From Ruminococcus sp. UNK.MGS-30 (lineage in GTDB: Bacteria > Bacillota > Clostridia > Oscillospirales > Ruminococcaceae), in NCBI GenBank assembly GCA_000980705.1, contig LBCK01000022.1, positions 1-5,124 on the forward strand: a stretch of 5,124 bases of DNA, in the 5' to 3' direction. Both the position numbers and the translations under genes were made by a program. The stretch's first letter is position 1; every line of letters starts with the position of its first letter. The notes under the pieces were generated by a model. The model ran no database searches and was not told where the DNA came from. It worked only from the letters and a program-made list of their open reading frames with translations. Below, piece after piece: positions 1 to 5,124 of this stretch.

Positions 1-3000
1 TACTAGAGATTACGGAACGGGAAGCACACCGGCGACTACCATTGCAGAATATGATTTGCTGAGCCGCAAAACTGCGGAGTATGCACCGAATTATTCTGCT
101 GATAAGAGCCACGGCAGCTTGACAACTTATTATCCGGACGGAAACAAAAAATCAGAAACGGATGCAGAAGGTAATGTTACCTCTTATGTGTATGATGCGT
201 ATGGTAACATTACAAAGCAAACAGATCCAGACGGCACAATTAGTCTAACAGAATATGATGGATTGCAGCGAGAAAAAGCTAAATATTTTAAAGCTGATTC
301 TGAATCTTCAAAACAGATTCAATCGACCACATCATATGAATTCATTAAAAATTATAGTGTTGATGTATATACTGGATTAGATAATAGTTCTTCTAAATCT
401 AGTAGTGCGTTGAAAACAACAAATACTACCTATATTACTGCTGATAAGCAAGTTGTATCTGAAGTTTTGACAAGCTTCAAGCAAAAAACCATCTATGAAA
501 AGACAAATGGTAAGATAAAGAAAACAAATGCTTATTATGCAAATGGTGAGATTGCATGTGAAATTGATGCACTTGGCAATATTACCAAATATGAGAATAC
601 AACTTTAGAATCTGCTAATGGAATTTGTAAAGTTAGTAGAACATATACACCTTTTAACACTAAAACTGATGGATCGGTCAACTATTCTATTACAGAAAAT
701 CAGTATGACAAGAATGGCAATGTAACGCTGGCAAAGCAAACTGTTCAAAAGCAGGATTCGGATACAATAAAGTATAGTGTAACTGAAAATCAGTACAATG
801 CACAGGGCTTGCTGACACAGGTAACATTGAGTGATGGTACGTCCAATAGTGAGAAGAACATCACAAAATATCTGTATAACAATGCTGGCATTCAAACAAC
901 AATGCTAACTGGACTACATGCAGATTCGGATTCAGATTACTTGAAAACGAACTATGAGTATGATGCATGGGGTCATTTGGTAAAGACAACTGACAGCACA
1001 GGTTATGACTCTGGAATAACAACATACGATCTAAATGGCAATGCTTTAACAGTAACAGACGCAAATGGAAATGTTACCACAAATACTTATGATGCTTTAA
1101 ATCGTATATTAATAGCTAATATAGTACATTCTAATGATTCATCTAAAAATGTAAGTAAGTCATATGAATATGACAAAATGGGAAGAGTACAGTGTGTTAA
1201 CATCAATAATGAACAAACACTGTATCTTTACGATGATCTTGGAAGAAAAATCACAGAGGAAAGCAATACAGGTTTCAAAGGCTATTATTATGAGGGCATT
1301 TCTCAAAATGTAAGTTCTTATTTTATCGGACGCAATCATCAAATTGTATATGAAAATATTTCTTATACCTATGATGATGAAATGCGTGTGGTTCAGGTTA
1401 AGGAAAGTGGAAATCTGACAGCTTCCTATGCCTATGATGAAAATGGTAATAAGATTTCTGAAACACTTGCAAATGGTGTGGTATCGACTTATTCCTACAA
1501 TGGATGCAACAAAGTTACAAAGATTGTTACCAAATCAGGAAAATCAGACATATCCAGTTACGAATATTCATACTATTTAGATGGTTCAGATGCTTGCAAA
1601 GTACGCAATGAAAATGGTACAATAGAAACAACATCATATGACTATGATGGTTTGAAGCGGTTGACCAAGGAATCCATTTCTAATGGTAAGATAGCTGACA
1701 CATATGCATACGAATATGATGACTATGGCAATCGTTCTAAGATGGTTGCTAATGGTTCAGAAGAATATGAAACTGTCTATGATTATACTGTCAATGGCAA
1801 GTATACTGCCTTGCTTCAGAAAGAAATCAAGACAGTTAAAGAAGCTTCTAGTGCTGTAACCTCAAATAATGGATTAGCAATTAGTCCAACAGATCTGATT
1901 ACAGGCACCACAACAAATGCCAAAAGAGAAGAAACTGCTTATTCTTATGATGCCAATGGAAATCAGATCACAAAGATCACAGCAGATAAGACAGAGACAA
2001 ATACTTATGATAGTCTGAATCAGCTGATTGAATTTACTGATGGCAAAACAACAGCAAGTTATAAATATGATGTAGATGGTCTGCGTATTAGCAAAACTGT
2101 AGATGGTCATAGTATCGATCAAATCTGGAATGATGATAAACAGATTGCAGTTGATGCGGATGGAAGCAATCCATATAAAGCACAAATCTATATTCGTGGA
2201 ACGAATTTGCTGGCAGGGTGTGAGTTTGTACAGGCAGTTAAGTCAGATTATACTTACTACACACAAAACGCTCATGGTGATGTTGTCAATTTAACAGACA
2301 ACAATGGTGCTGTTACTAAAACATATCAGTATGATGCTTTTGGTGTAGAAAAGAATATTGATGACACTGACACCAATGCATTTCGGTATTGTGGCGAATA
2401 TTATGATAAGGAAACTGCTACCATTTATTTGCGTGCGAGATACTATAGTCCTTCAACTGGACGATTTATCTCAAGAGATTCTTTTGCAGGTAGCAATAAT
2501 GATCCACTAAGCCTGAATCTGTATACCTATTGCCACAACAATCCTGTTTCTGGAACAGATAGTACTGGTCATTTTCTGGATACATTTTTTGATGCGGCAA
2601 GTTTAGCATTTGACATTGTTTCATTTTGCATCGAACCCACTCCGATGGGTGCTGTTGATATTTTGACAGATGTAGTCGGACTTGTAACACCAGGTGTTCC
2701 AAGTGCAGGACTAAAAGTGGGTGTGCATGCAGCAGAAACTGCTTATGATGCATACAAAGCTGTTGATACAGTACATGATTTGTCCAAAGCAGCGGATGTT
2801 GCTATTACAGTATCCAAGAAGGGCGACGCAGTTCTGGATGCTGCAGATGCAGCGAAGGATATTAGAAATGCAGATTATTTACAAGATTCTCTTAACAGAA
2901 TTGTAAAAGCTCAGCATCCTAACCCCAAAAAGGGATTTTCTAATACTTATGCACTTACAACCTCAAAAGATGGCAGATTGGTACTTTCTAAAAATAGAGG

Positions 3001-3289
3001 TGTTCCTGGTCCTAAAGCACGTCAAGAAGCTGAAAATATATTTGGAAAAGGAAAAGTAGAGTTTGCTGGTGGAAAAAATGCCAATTTGGATTTGGATTTA
3101 CTAAAAAGCAAGGGCATTAGCACAAAAGGTATTGATTTTGGTCGACTTCATCATGCAGAACCTCGTGCAGTACAATATATGTTGAAAAATAATATACCTA
3201 CTGATAATGCAGTACAAGTTGTTTCACGAAAATCATGTGATTCTTGTTCCAATTTACAATATAATCTTGGTTGGAAACGAAGACGTTAA
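1..3289 (+). CDS. YD-repeat/RHS polymorphic toxin with C-terminal deaminase-like tip (5' partial)
   Basis: This is a large cell-surface or secreted polymorphic toxin. RHS/YD-repeat proteins form a beta-strand cocoon around a C-terminal toxin that is released into a neighbouring cell. The frame is open from base 2 without a stop (18 codons before the TTG at 56, already YD-like: A-E-Y-D-L-L-S-R), so TTG 56 is not the real start; no signal peptide or export domain is visible. Order: about twenty YD repeats (47-2108), RHS core (about 2190-2575, with Y-D-A-F-G, R-A-R-Y-Y-S-P-S-T-G-R-F and N-L-Y-T-Y-C-H-N-N-P-V), hydrophobic Ala-rich pre-toxin linker (2576 to about 2914), and deaminase-like toxin (about 2915-3286). 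The D-S-T-G-H motif at 2558-2572 sits where RHS proteins self-cleave to free the toxin; cleavage here is inferred. The stop is TAA 3287-3289. The gene is followed by a putative immunity gene, and base composition shifts along its length. RHS identity is certain; toxin chemistry is likely but its substrate is unknown. Confidence 0.95.
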   Translation, partial: TRDYGTGSTPATTIAEYDLLSRKTAEYAPNYSADKSHGSLTTYYPDGNKKSETDAEGNVTSYVYDAYGNITKQTDPDGTISLTEYDGLQREKAKYFKADSESSKQIQSTTSYEFIKNYSVDVYTGLDNSSSKSSSALKTTNTTYITADKQVVSEVLTSFKQKTIYEKTNGKIKKTNAYYANGEIACEIDALGNITKYENTTLESANGICKVSRTYTPFNTKTDGSVNYSITENQYDKNGNVTLAKQTVQKQDSDTIKYSVTENQYNAQGLLTQVTLSDGTSNSEKNITKYLYNNAGIQTTMLTGLHADSDSDYLKTNYEYDAWGHLVKTTDSTGYDSGITTYDLNGNALTVTDANGNVTTNTYDALNRILIANIVHSNDSSKNVSKSYEYDKMGRVQCVNINNEQTLYLYDDLGRKITEESNTGFKGYYYEGISQNVSSYFIGRNHQIVYENISYTYDDEMRVVQVKESGNLTASYAYDENGNKISETLANGVVSTYSYNGCNKVTKIVTKSGKSDISSYEYSYYLDGSDACKVRNENGTIETTSYDYDGLKRLTKESISNGKIADTYAYEYDDYGNRSKMVANGSEEYETVYDYTVNGKYTALLQKEIKTVKEASSAVTSNNGLAISPTDLITGTTTNAKREETAYSYDANGNQITKITADKTETNTYDSLNQLIEFTDGKTTASYKYDVDGLRISKTVDGHSIDQIWNDDKQIAVDADGSNPYKAQIYIRGTNLLAGCEFVQAVKSDYTYYTQNAHGDVVNLTDNNGAVTKTYQYDAFGVEKNIDDTDTNAFRYCGEYYDKETATIYLRARYYSPSTGRFISRDSFAGSNNDPLSLNLYTYCHNNPVSGTDSTGHFLDTFFDAASLAFDIVSFCIEPTPMGAVDILTDVVGLVTPGVPSAGLKVGVHAAETAYDAYKAVDTVHDLSKAADVAITVSKKGDAVLDAADAAKDIRNADYLQDSLNRIVKAQHPNPKKGFSNTYALTTSKDGRLVLSKNRGVPGPKARQEAENIFGKGKVEFAGGKNANLDLDLLKSKGISTKGIDFGRLHHAEPRAVQYMLKNNIPTDNAVQVVSRKSCDSCSNLQYNLGWKRRR
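47..2108 (+). repeat. Array of degenerate YD repeats (protein-level)
   Basis: Roughly twenty copies of the loose pattern Y-x-Y-D-x-x-G-x-x-x-x-x-x-x-x-x-G recur every 20-40 codons, for example S-Y-V-Y-D-A-Y-G-N (about 183-209), N-Y-E-Y-D-A-W-G-H, S-Y-A-Y-D-E-N-G-N, A-Y-E-Y-D-D-Y-G-N, A-Y-S-Y-D-A-N-G-N and S-Y-K-Y-D-V-D-G-L. In this family such repeats fold into the spiralling beta-sheet shell that encloses the toxin. The copies have diverged at DNA level, so this is a protein repeat and not a recent tandem DNA duplication. Stretches around 300-480 and 1800-1920 are less regular and look like insertions between repeats. Confidence 0.9.
2190..2575 (+). other. RHS-associated core domain (within the toxin gene)
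   Basis: This conserved segment closes the RHS shell. The visible hallmarks, in order, are R-G-T-N-L-L-A-G, H-G-D-V-V-N-L-T-D, Y-Q-Y-D-A-F-G, F-R-Y-C-G-E-Y-Y-D, I-Y-L-R-A-R-Y-Y-S-P, G-R-F-I-S-R-D, N-L-Y-T-Y-C-H-N-N-P-V, and a terminal D-S-T-G-H. The last motif corresponds to the D-P-x-G-H/L type end of the core, where characterised RHS proteins are cut by an aspartyl-protease-like activity. That cleavage happens here is inferred from the family, not shown. Confidence 0.9.
2576..2914 (+). other. Pre-toxin linker region (within the toxin gene)
   Basis: About 113 residues lie between the RHS core and the toxin tip. The first half is hydrophobic and Pro/Gly-containing (the D-V-V-G-L-V-T-P-G-V-P-S-A-G area, about 2668-2709), the type of stretch often seen just after the core in Gram-positive RHS toxins and sometimes proposed to help membrane passage. 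The second half is Ala/Asp/Lys-rich and probably helical (A-D-A-A-K-D-I-R type). Its G+C is about 46-48% on hand-counted lines, higher than the toxin tip that follows. I could not match it securely to a named pre-toxin domain, and no HINT/intein motifs are present. Confidence 0.6.
2915..3286 (+). other. Deaminase-fold C-terminal toxin domain (within the toxin gene)
   Basis: The last ~125 residues carry the signature of the cytidine-deaminase-like fold. Two likely beta-strands (T-Y-A-L-T-T, then G-R-L-V-L-S-K-N-R-G) are followed by a helix (P-K-A-R-Q-E-A-E-N-I-F-G). The H-H-A-E-P-R-A motif is at 3149-3169, with catalytic Glu at 3158-3160 and Zn-binding His at 3152-3154. A strand (A-V-Q-V-V-S-R) follows, then S-C-D-S-C with the two Zn-binding Cys at 3236-3238 and 3245-3247. 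In this fold His and the two Cys hold zinc and the Glu shuttles the proton during hydrolytic deamination of a base. Bacterial toxins with this fold act on DNA, RNA or nucleotides; which applies here cannot be read from the sequence. All catalytic residues are intact. The subfamily (YwqJ-like or another toxin deaminase clade) is uncertain. Confidence 0.78.
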
Positions 3290-3319
3290 ATTTAATCATA
3301 TAAATTGTTTTGTATTATT

Positions 3320-3348
3320 TTAATCATAGACTAATTTGATATGATTAA
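3320..3348 (+). promoter_or_regulatory. AT-rich inverted repeat upstream of the immunity gene
   Basis: TTAATCATA (3320-3328) and TATGATTAA (3340-3348) are perfect 9-bp complements around an 11-nt loop, ending 4 nt before the AAGGAG ribosome binding site of the immunity gene. A further direct copy, TTTAATCATA, lies at 3291-3300 just after the toxin stop codon. This could be an operator or a weak hairpin modulating immunity translation. The stem is all A/T except one C-G pair, so chance in AT-rich DNA is a real possibility. Confidence 0.25.
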
Positions 3349-3352
3349 TTTT

Positions 3353-3358
3353 AAGGAG
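3353..3358 (+). promoter_or_regulatory. Ribosome binding site fixing the immunity gene start
   Basis: AAGGAG lies 6 nt upstream of ATG 3365. It falls downstream of the earlier in-frame ATG at 3341, which has no such site, so translation should begin at 3365. Confidence 0.85.
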
Positions 3359-3364
3359 ATACAA

Positions 3365-4249
3365 ATGAAAATAAAGTATGAATCGACAAAAAGAAAAAAA
3401 GATATTGCAAGATCTAAAATCGCATATCAAAAATACGCGAAAAGTATTGATGAACCCATTGAACTGCAAATATATGAGGAATTGCATCGTTTCTTTCACA
3501 AAGAAAATTATCCAGTTGCTGGAGCAATTCAAGATGCTACAAGTTTATATTATGCTTTTCAGAGTATTTATAACCTTGCAGCGAAATATAAATACTATAT
3601 TGATAATGATATCAACACTACTTTTCAATACTATCGAATGGGTGCTATTTATTATGCAATGGCATATCAAGAAATGCAGCAGGCTTGCCAAGTGGATGAA
3701 ATTGTGATGGACTATATGAATGACATCGAAACACATGAAAAATTTCTTTATCAAGCAATTTCAGTTGGAGAATGGGAACTTGCAAGGGAAAATTCCACCT
3801 CATGCCCAGTGATACAAGCCATGTTATATGAAAATTATGCAAAGGCAAAAGAATTGTTGTTGATGGACACAGAAGAACCAAATGAAAGTCAGGAAGCCTA
3901 TTTTATTCATTTGCCATATTTAAAAAAAATTTATCTTGCAATGCTAAATGGTGATGAACACGCATGGAATGAACAACTTGCTAAACGAATCAATCAATAC
4001 AGAAAACGTCCATCTGATTACCAGCCTGTTGTAGATTTTGTATCCATTTCACTCATAAAAATGGCTCAAAAATTAAATTTGCAGTATCAATTCAAAGTAG
4101 AAGAAATACCAGAATATTTTTTCGAAAGCATTCACATCATTGAGAGAATGGATTGCAAAATCATCGATCTGAAAAAATGTGAAGTTGCTTTTCAAAAGTG
4201 GGGAAAACAAACGCCAACATTGGAAGAAATTCGTAGGGAATTGTTTTGA
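3365..4249 (+). CDS. Imm49-like immunity protein, putative antidote to the deaminase-tip toxin
   Basis: This 294-residue, mostly helical soluble protein has no signal peptide or membrane segment, so it should act in the cytoplasm, probably by binding and masking the toxin tip encoded 75 bp upstream. Evidence is position and resemblance. A highly charged N-terminus (1-26) is followed by aromatic-rich helices (about 34-105), a G-E-W-E-L-A-R-E patch (135-142), then L-A-M-L-N-G-D-E-H-A-W-N-E-Q-L (191-205), an R-K-x-x-x-D-Y stretch (213-219), a hydrophobic helix (222-237) and an I-P-E-Y-F-F-E segment (248-254). This order of 'work-load' helix, long helix, then a P-containing tail is what I recall of the Imm49 family of polymorphic toxin systems. 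The match is from memory and diverged. The start at 3365 is set by the AAGGAG; the upstream ATG 3341 would add eight residues. G+C is only about 30% near the start. It may be read through from the toxin gene, since no terminator lies between them. Confidence 0.7.
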   Translation: MKIKYESTKRKKDIARSKIAYQKYAKSIDEPIELQIYEELHRFFHKENYPVAGAIQDATSLYYAFQSIYNLAAKYKYYIDNDINTTFQYYRMGAIYYAMAYQEMQQACQVDEIVMDYMNDIETHEKFLYQAISVGEWELARENSTSCPVIQAMLYENYAKAKELLLMDTEEPNESQEAYFIHLPYLKKIYLAMLNGDEHAWNEQLAKRINQYRKRPSDYQPVVDFVSISLIKMAQKLNLQYQFKVEEIPEYFFESIHIIERMDCKIIDLKKCEVAFQKWGKQTPTLEEIRRELF

Positions 4250-4263
4250 TGTATATTCTCAAC

Positions 4264-4279
4264 CACAAATATCTTTGTG
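4264..4279 (+). other. Small stem-loop just after the immunity gene
   Basis: CACAAA (4264-4269) pairs with TTTGTG (4274-4279) around a four-base loop, 14 nt after the immunity stop codon. It has no following T-tract, so it is unlikely to be an efficient terminator alone; the strong terminators lie further on at 4426-4529. Confidence 0.25.
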
Positions 4280-4320
4280 TGATACAGCAATAATTAGAAA
4301 AATAATATTAGAAATATATA

Positions 4321-4329
4321 TGGTATAAT
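4321..4329 (+). promoter_or_regulatory. Candidate extended -10 promoter (TGGTATAAT)
   Basis: TGGTATAAT is a perfect extended -10 element (TG-N-TATAAT). No good TTGACA-like -35 is seen 16-18 bp upstream (AT-rich instead), which extended -10 promoters can tolerate. Transcription would begin near 4336, in DNA with no convincing coding sequence before the tandem terminators. It would therefore make a roughly 190-nt RNA ending near 4529, or a leader for the downstream gene if the terminators are read through. A second, weaker box (TGTTAAAAT) is at 4357-4365. The surroundings are AT-rich, so a chance match is possible. Confidence 0.4.
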
Positions 4330-4419
4330 TTTTTTATTCTATAAATGATAAATTTGTGTTAAAATATTTTCAAACAACATCAATTGGTAACACAACTTAC
4401 TTTTCGACATCATATCACT

Positions 4420-4475
4420 AAAAAAGGGCAGTTCTGTCCGGCAAACAGCTGGGCAGGACTGCCCTTTCTATTTTT
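4420..4475 (+). terminator. Intrinsic terminator 1, possibly bidirectional
   Basis: A 14-bp stem is formed by 4426-4439 (GGGCAGTTCTGTCC) and 4451-4464 (GGGCAGGACTGCCC), with two G-U wobbles and an 11-nt loop. The 3' side continues TTTCTATTTTT (4465-4475) and the 5' side is preceded by six A (4420-4425), so it can also work on the - strand. It lies 177 nt after the immunity stop codon and is the likely end of the toxin-immunity transcript. Confidence 0.85.
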
Positions 4476-4480
4476 CCTCA

Positions 4481-4529
4481 AGCAGCATACAATCCGGCGA
4501 AATGACCGGTTTTGTATGCTGCTTTTTTT
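4481..4529 (+). terminator. Intrinsic terminator 2, in tandem
   Basis: A perfect 12-bp stem, AGCAGCATACAA (4481-4492) with TTGTATGCTGCT (4512-4523), is extended inside by CCGG/CCGG (4494-4497 with 4506-4509) after a small internal mismatch, leaving an 8-nt loop. Seven T (4523-4529) follow at once. Only 5 nt separate it from the T-tract of terminator 1, so the two act as a double stop before the sigma-like gene. Confidence 0.88.
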
Positions 4530-4656
4530 GTTGCTGTGCATAAGAAATAAAAGTACACAGAATATTTACAAATAAATTTTCCGATTTCGTTCTGCCTGAT
4601 TCGTCTTAGTAGTTTAAAAGGGGGTGATATACACACTACCTGCAAAACTGCATAAG
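4530..4656 (+). other. Leader of the sigma-like gene, with an extra SD-like site
   Basis: No secure gene or sigma-70-type promoter is visible between terminator 2 and the ribosome binding site of the sigma-like gene. Weak combinations (TTGCTG at 4531 with TACACA at 4554) are not convincing. A strong Shine-Dalgarno-like run, GGGGGTGAT (4620-4628), has no ATG, GTG or TTG at proper distance. A CTG at 4640 opens a 12-codon frame that ends in TGA 4676-4678, overlapping the TTG start of the sigma-like gene. A coupled leader peptide is possible but speculative. Confidence 0.3.
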
Positions 4657-4664
4657 AAGGGAGG
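4657..4664 (+). promoter_or_regulatory. Ribosome binding site supporting the TTG start at 4675
   Basis: AAGGGAGG is a near-ideal Shine-Dalgarno sequence ending 10 nt before TTG 4675. The alternative in-frame GTG at 4624 sits inside a G-run with no spaced SD of its own, so the TTG is the better start. Confidence 0.7.
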
Positions 4665-4674
4665 AACCAACATA

Positions 4675-5091
4675 TTGACTCCCTTTATCGATAAAAGCTG
4701 CAGAATAAAAATCTTTGACTGCTTTGTGAAAACTGTAATGCGAAATGAATATCGAGATGCAGCGGCAGAAAAAAAGAGAATCCAAAACCGTGAGGCGAAA
4801 CCAGACCTGATGAATGTTCTGGAAATAGAAGATGTGTATCCGTCAGAGCATTTCATTTTGGATAACGAGAAGTATCCGTGTTTGATTGCTAGCGACTGGC
4901 TTTATGATGCTATGTTGGAACTTCCAAAAACACAGAGAGAAACGTTGATTTTGGAGTTCTGGTATGGATATGGCGATCAGGAAATCGCAGCGTACTTTCA
5001 CGTCACGCCTCGCACCATTTACAATTGGAGACAAAAAGCATTTACAGCAATCCGCAAGTATTATGAAAGGAATGGCGATGAAAGAAAATGA
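4675..5091 (+). CDS. Sigma-70 region 4-like DNA-binding protein (mobile-element regulator type)
   Basis: This small (138-residue) sigma-factor-like protein probably controls genes of an integrated element. Residues 13-45 contain the F-D-x-F-V-K-T-V-M-R-N-E-Y-R-D stretch followed by a charged helix, a feature I recognise from short sigma-like proteins of Tn916/ICE-type elements. A Y-P-S-E-H-F linker (55-60) follows. Region 4 spans about 76-131: L-Y-D-A-M-L-E-L-P-K-T-Q-R-E, then the helix-turn-helix G-D-Q-E-I-A-A-Y-F-H-V-T-P-R-T-I-Y-N-W-R (100-119). There is no clear region 2, so it may not bind core polymerase like a full sigma factor and could be an activator or a partner of the next gene. 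The chosen start is TTG 4675 with a strong SD; GTG 4624 would add 17 residues without matching the family pattern. G+C is about 42%, higher than the immunity gene. The stop overlaps the next gene by 14 bp, indicating translational coupling. Confidence 0.8.
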   Translation: MTPFIDKSCRIKIFDCFVKTVMRNEYRDAAAEKKRIQNREAKPDLMNVLEIEDVYPSEHFILDNEKYPCLIASDWLYDAMLELPKTQRETLILEFWYGYGDQEIAAYFHVTPRTIYNWRQKAFTAIRKYYERNGDERK

Positions 5092-5124
5092 CCTTACATA
5101 TGAATTGATCTGTGCCGCAGTAAA
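5078..5124 (+). CDS. Start of a small HTH-type mobile-element protein (3' partial)
   Basis: ATG 5078 has an AAAGGA site (5066-5071) six nt upstream and overlaps the sigma-like gene by 14 bp in a different frame. Only 15 full codons are visible, M-K-E-N-D-L-T-Y-E-L-I-C-A-A-V, and the frame is open at the right edge. The Y-E-L-I-x-A-A-x pattern resembles the N-terminus of the small helix-turn-helix protein commonly encoded directly after such sigma-like proteins in conjugative transposons (Tn916 orf7-orf8-like order). The overlap and RBS strongly support a gene; the family call rests on few residues. Confidence 0.55.
   Translation, partial: MKENDLTYELICAAV

Noticed and set aside
56..58. TTG as start of the YD-repeat gene
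   Set aside because: The frame is open back to base 2 and the upstream codons already encode YD-repeat-like sequence; there is no ribosome binding site. The gene is simply cut by the window edge.
605..895. Antisense open frame opposite the YD-repeat region (and similar ones at 861-1064, 1160-1342, 1874-2185, 2466-2753)
   Set aside because: They lie wholly within a well-supported + strand gene, are rich in Ile/Cys/Leu as expected for antisense of AT-rich coding DNA, and lack ribosome binding sites or domain motifs.
2576..2914. HINT/intein-type or peptidase pre-toxin domain
   Set aside because: No N-terminal Cys/Ser splice motif or terminal H-N is visible; the stretch is just a hydrophobic then Ala-rich linker.
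3149..3247. HNH or other nuclease reading of the H-H...C-x-x-C residues
   Set aside because: The His is part of H-A-E followed about 26 residues later by C-x-x-C, with strand-strand-helix before it. This fits the deaminase fold; no N/H residues of an HNH core follow.
3341..3364. ATG 3341 as start of the immunity gene
   Set aside because: It lacks an upstream SD, and the strong AAGGAG at 3353-3358 lies within this extension, correctly spaced for ATG 3365.
4384..4575. 63-codon + strand open frame
   Set aside because: It runs straight through both terminator hairpins and their T-tracts, has no ribosome binding site, and its translation looks random.
1..5124. CRISPR array, tRNA or rRNA genes, insertion sequence
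   Set aside because: No regularly spaced direct repeats, cloverleaf-like or rRNA-like sequence, or transposase motifs were seen on either strand.

Overview
The window (about 36-38% G+C by eye, strong AAGGAG/GGGAGG-type ribosome binding sites, intrinsic terminators with U-tracts, TTG start use) looks like a low-GC Gram-positive bacterium. Gut or rumen Clostridia (Oscillospiraceae/Ruminococcus or Lachnospiraceae) is my best guess, from the style of the genes rather than any decisive marker. All genes run on the + strand.

Region 1 (left edge to 3289) is the 3' part of a very large YD-repeat/RHS gene; the 5' end lies outside the window. Some twenty YD repeats lead into an RHS-associated core that ends in the usual NNPV...D-S-T-G-H motif. 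A hydrophobic, Ala/Asp-rich pre-toxin linker follows, and then a roughly 125-residue C-terminal tip. The tip carries an H-A-E motif and a C-x-x-C motif with the spacing and secondary-structure pattern of the zinc-dependent deaminase fold. This is the layout of a polymorphic toxin whose payload is a cytidine/nucleotide/nucleic-acid deaminase-like domain.

Region 2 (3365-4249), 75 bp downstream and with its own good RBS, encodes a 294-residue helical, cytoplasmic protein resembling the Imm49 immunity family. It is the expected cognate immunity protein. The toxin tip and immunity gene are more AT-rich than the pre-toxin region, consistent with a swappable tip/immunity cassette.

Region 3 (4250-4674) is intergenic. 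It has an AT-rich stretch with a textbook extended -10 box, then two strong stem-loops in tandem (4426-4475 and 4481-4529) that close the toxin/immunity unit and insulate it from what follows.

Region 4 (4675 to the right edge) has a 138-residue sigma-70 region-4-like protein. It overlaps by 14 bp the start of a second small gene, whose first residues resemble the HTH protein that accompanies such sigma-like proteins in Tn916-type conjugative elements. The toxin-immunity pair therefore probably sits in or beside an integrated mobile element; the integrase/excisionase that would prove it is not in view.
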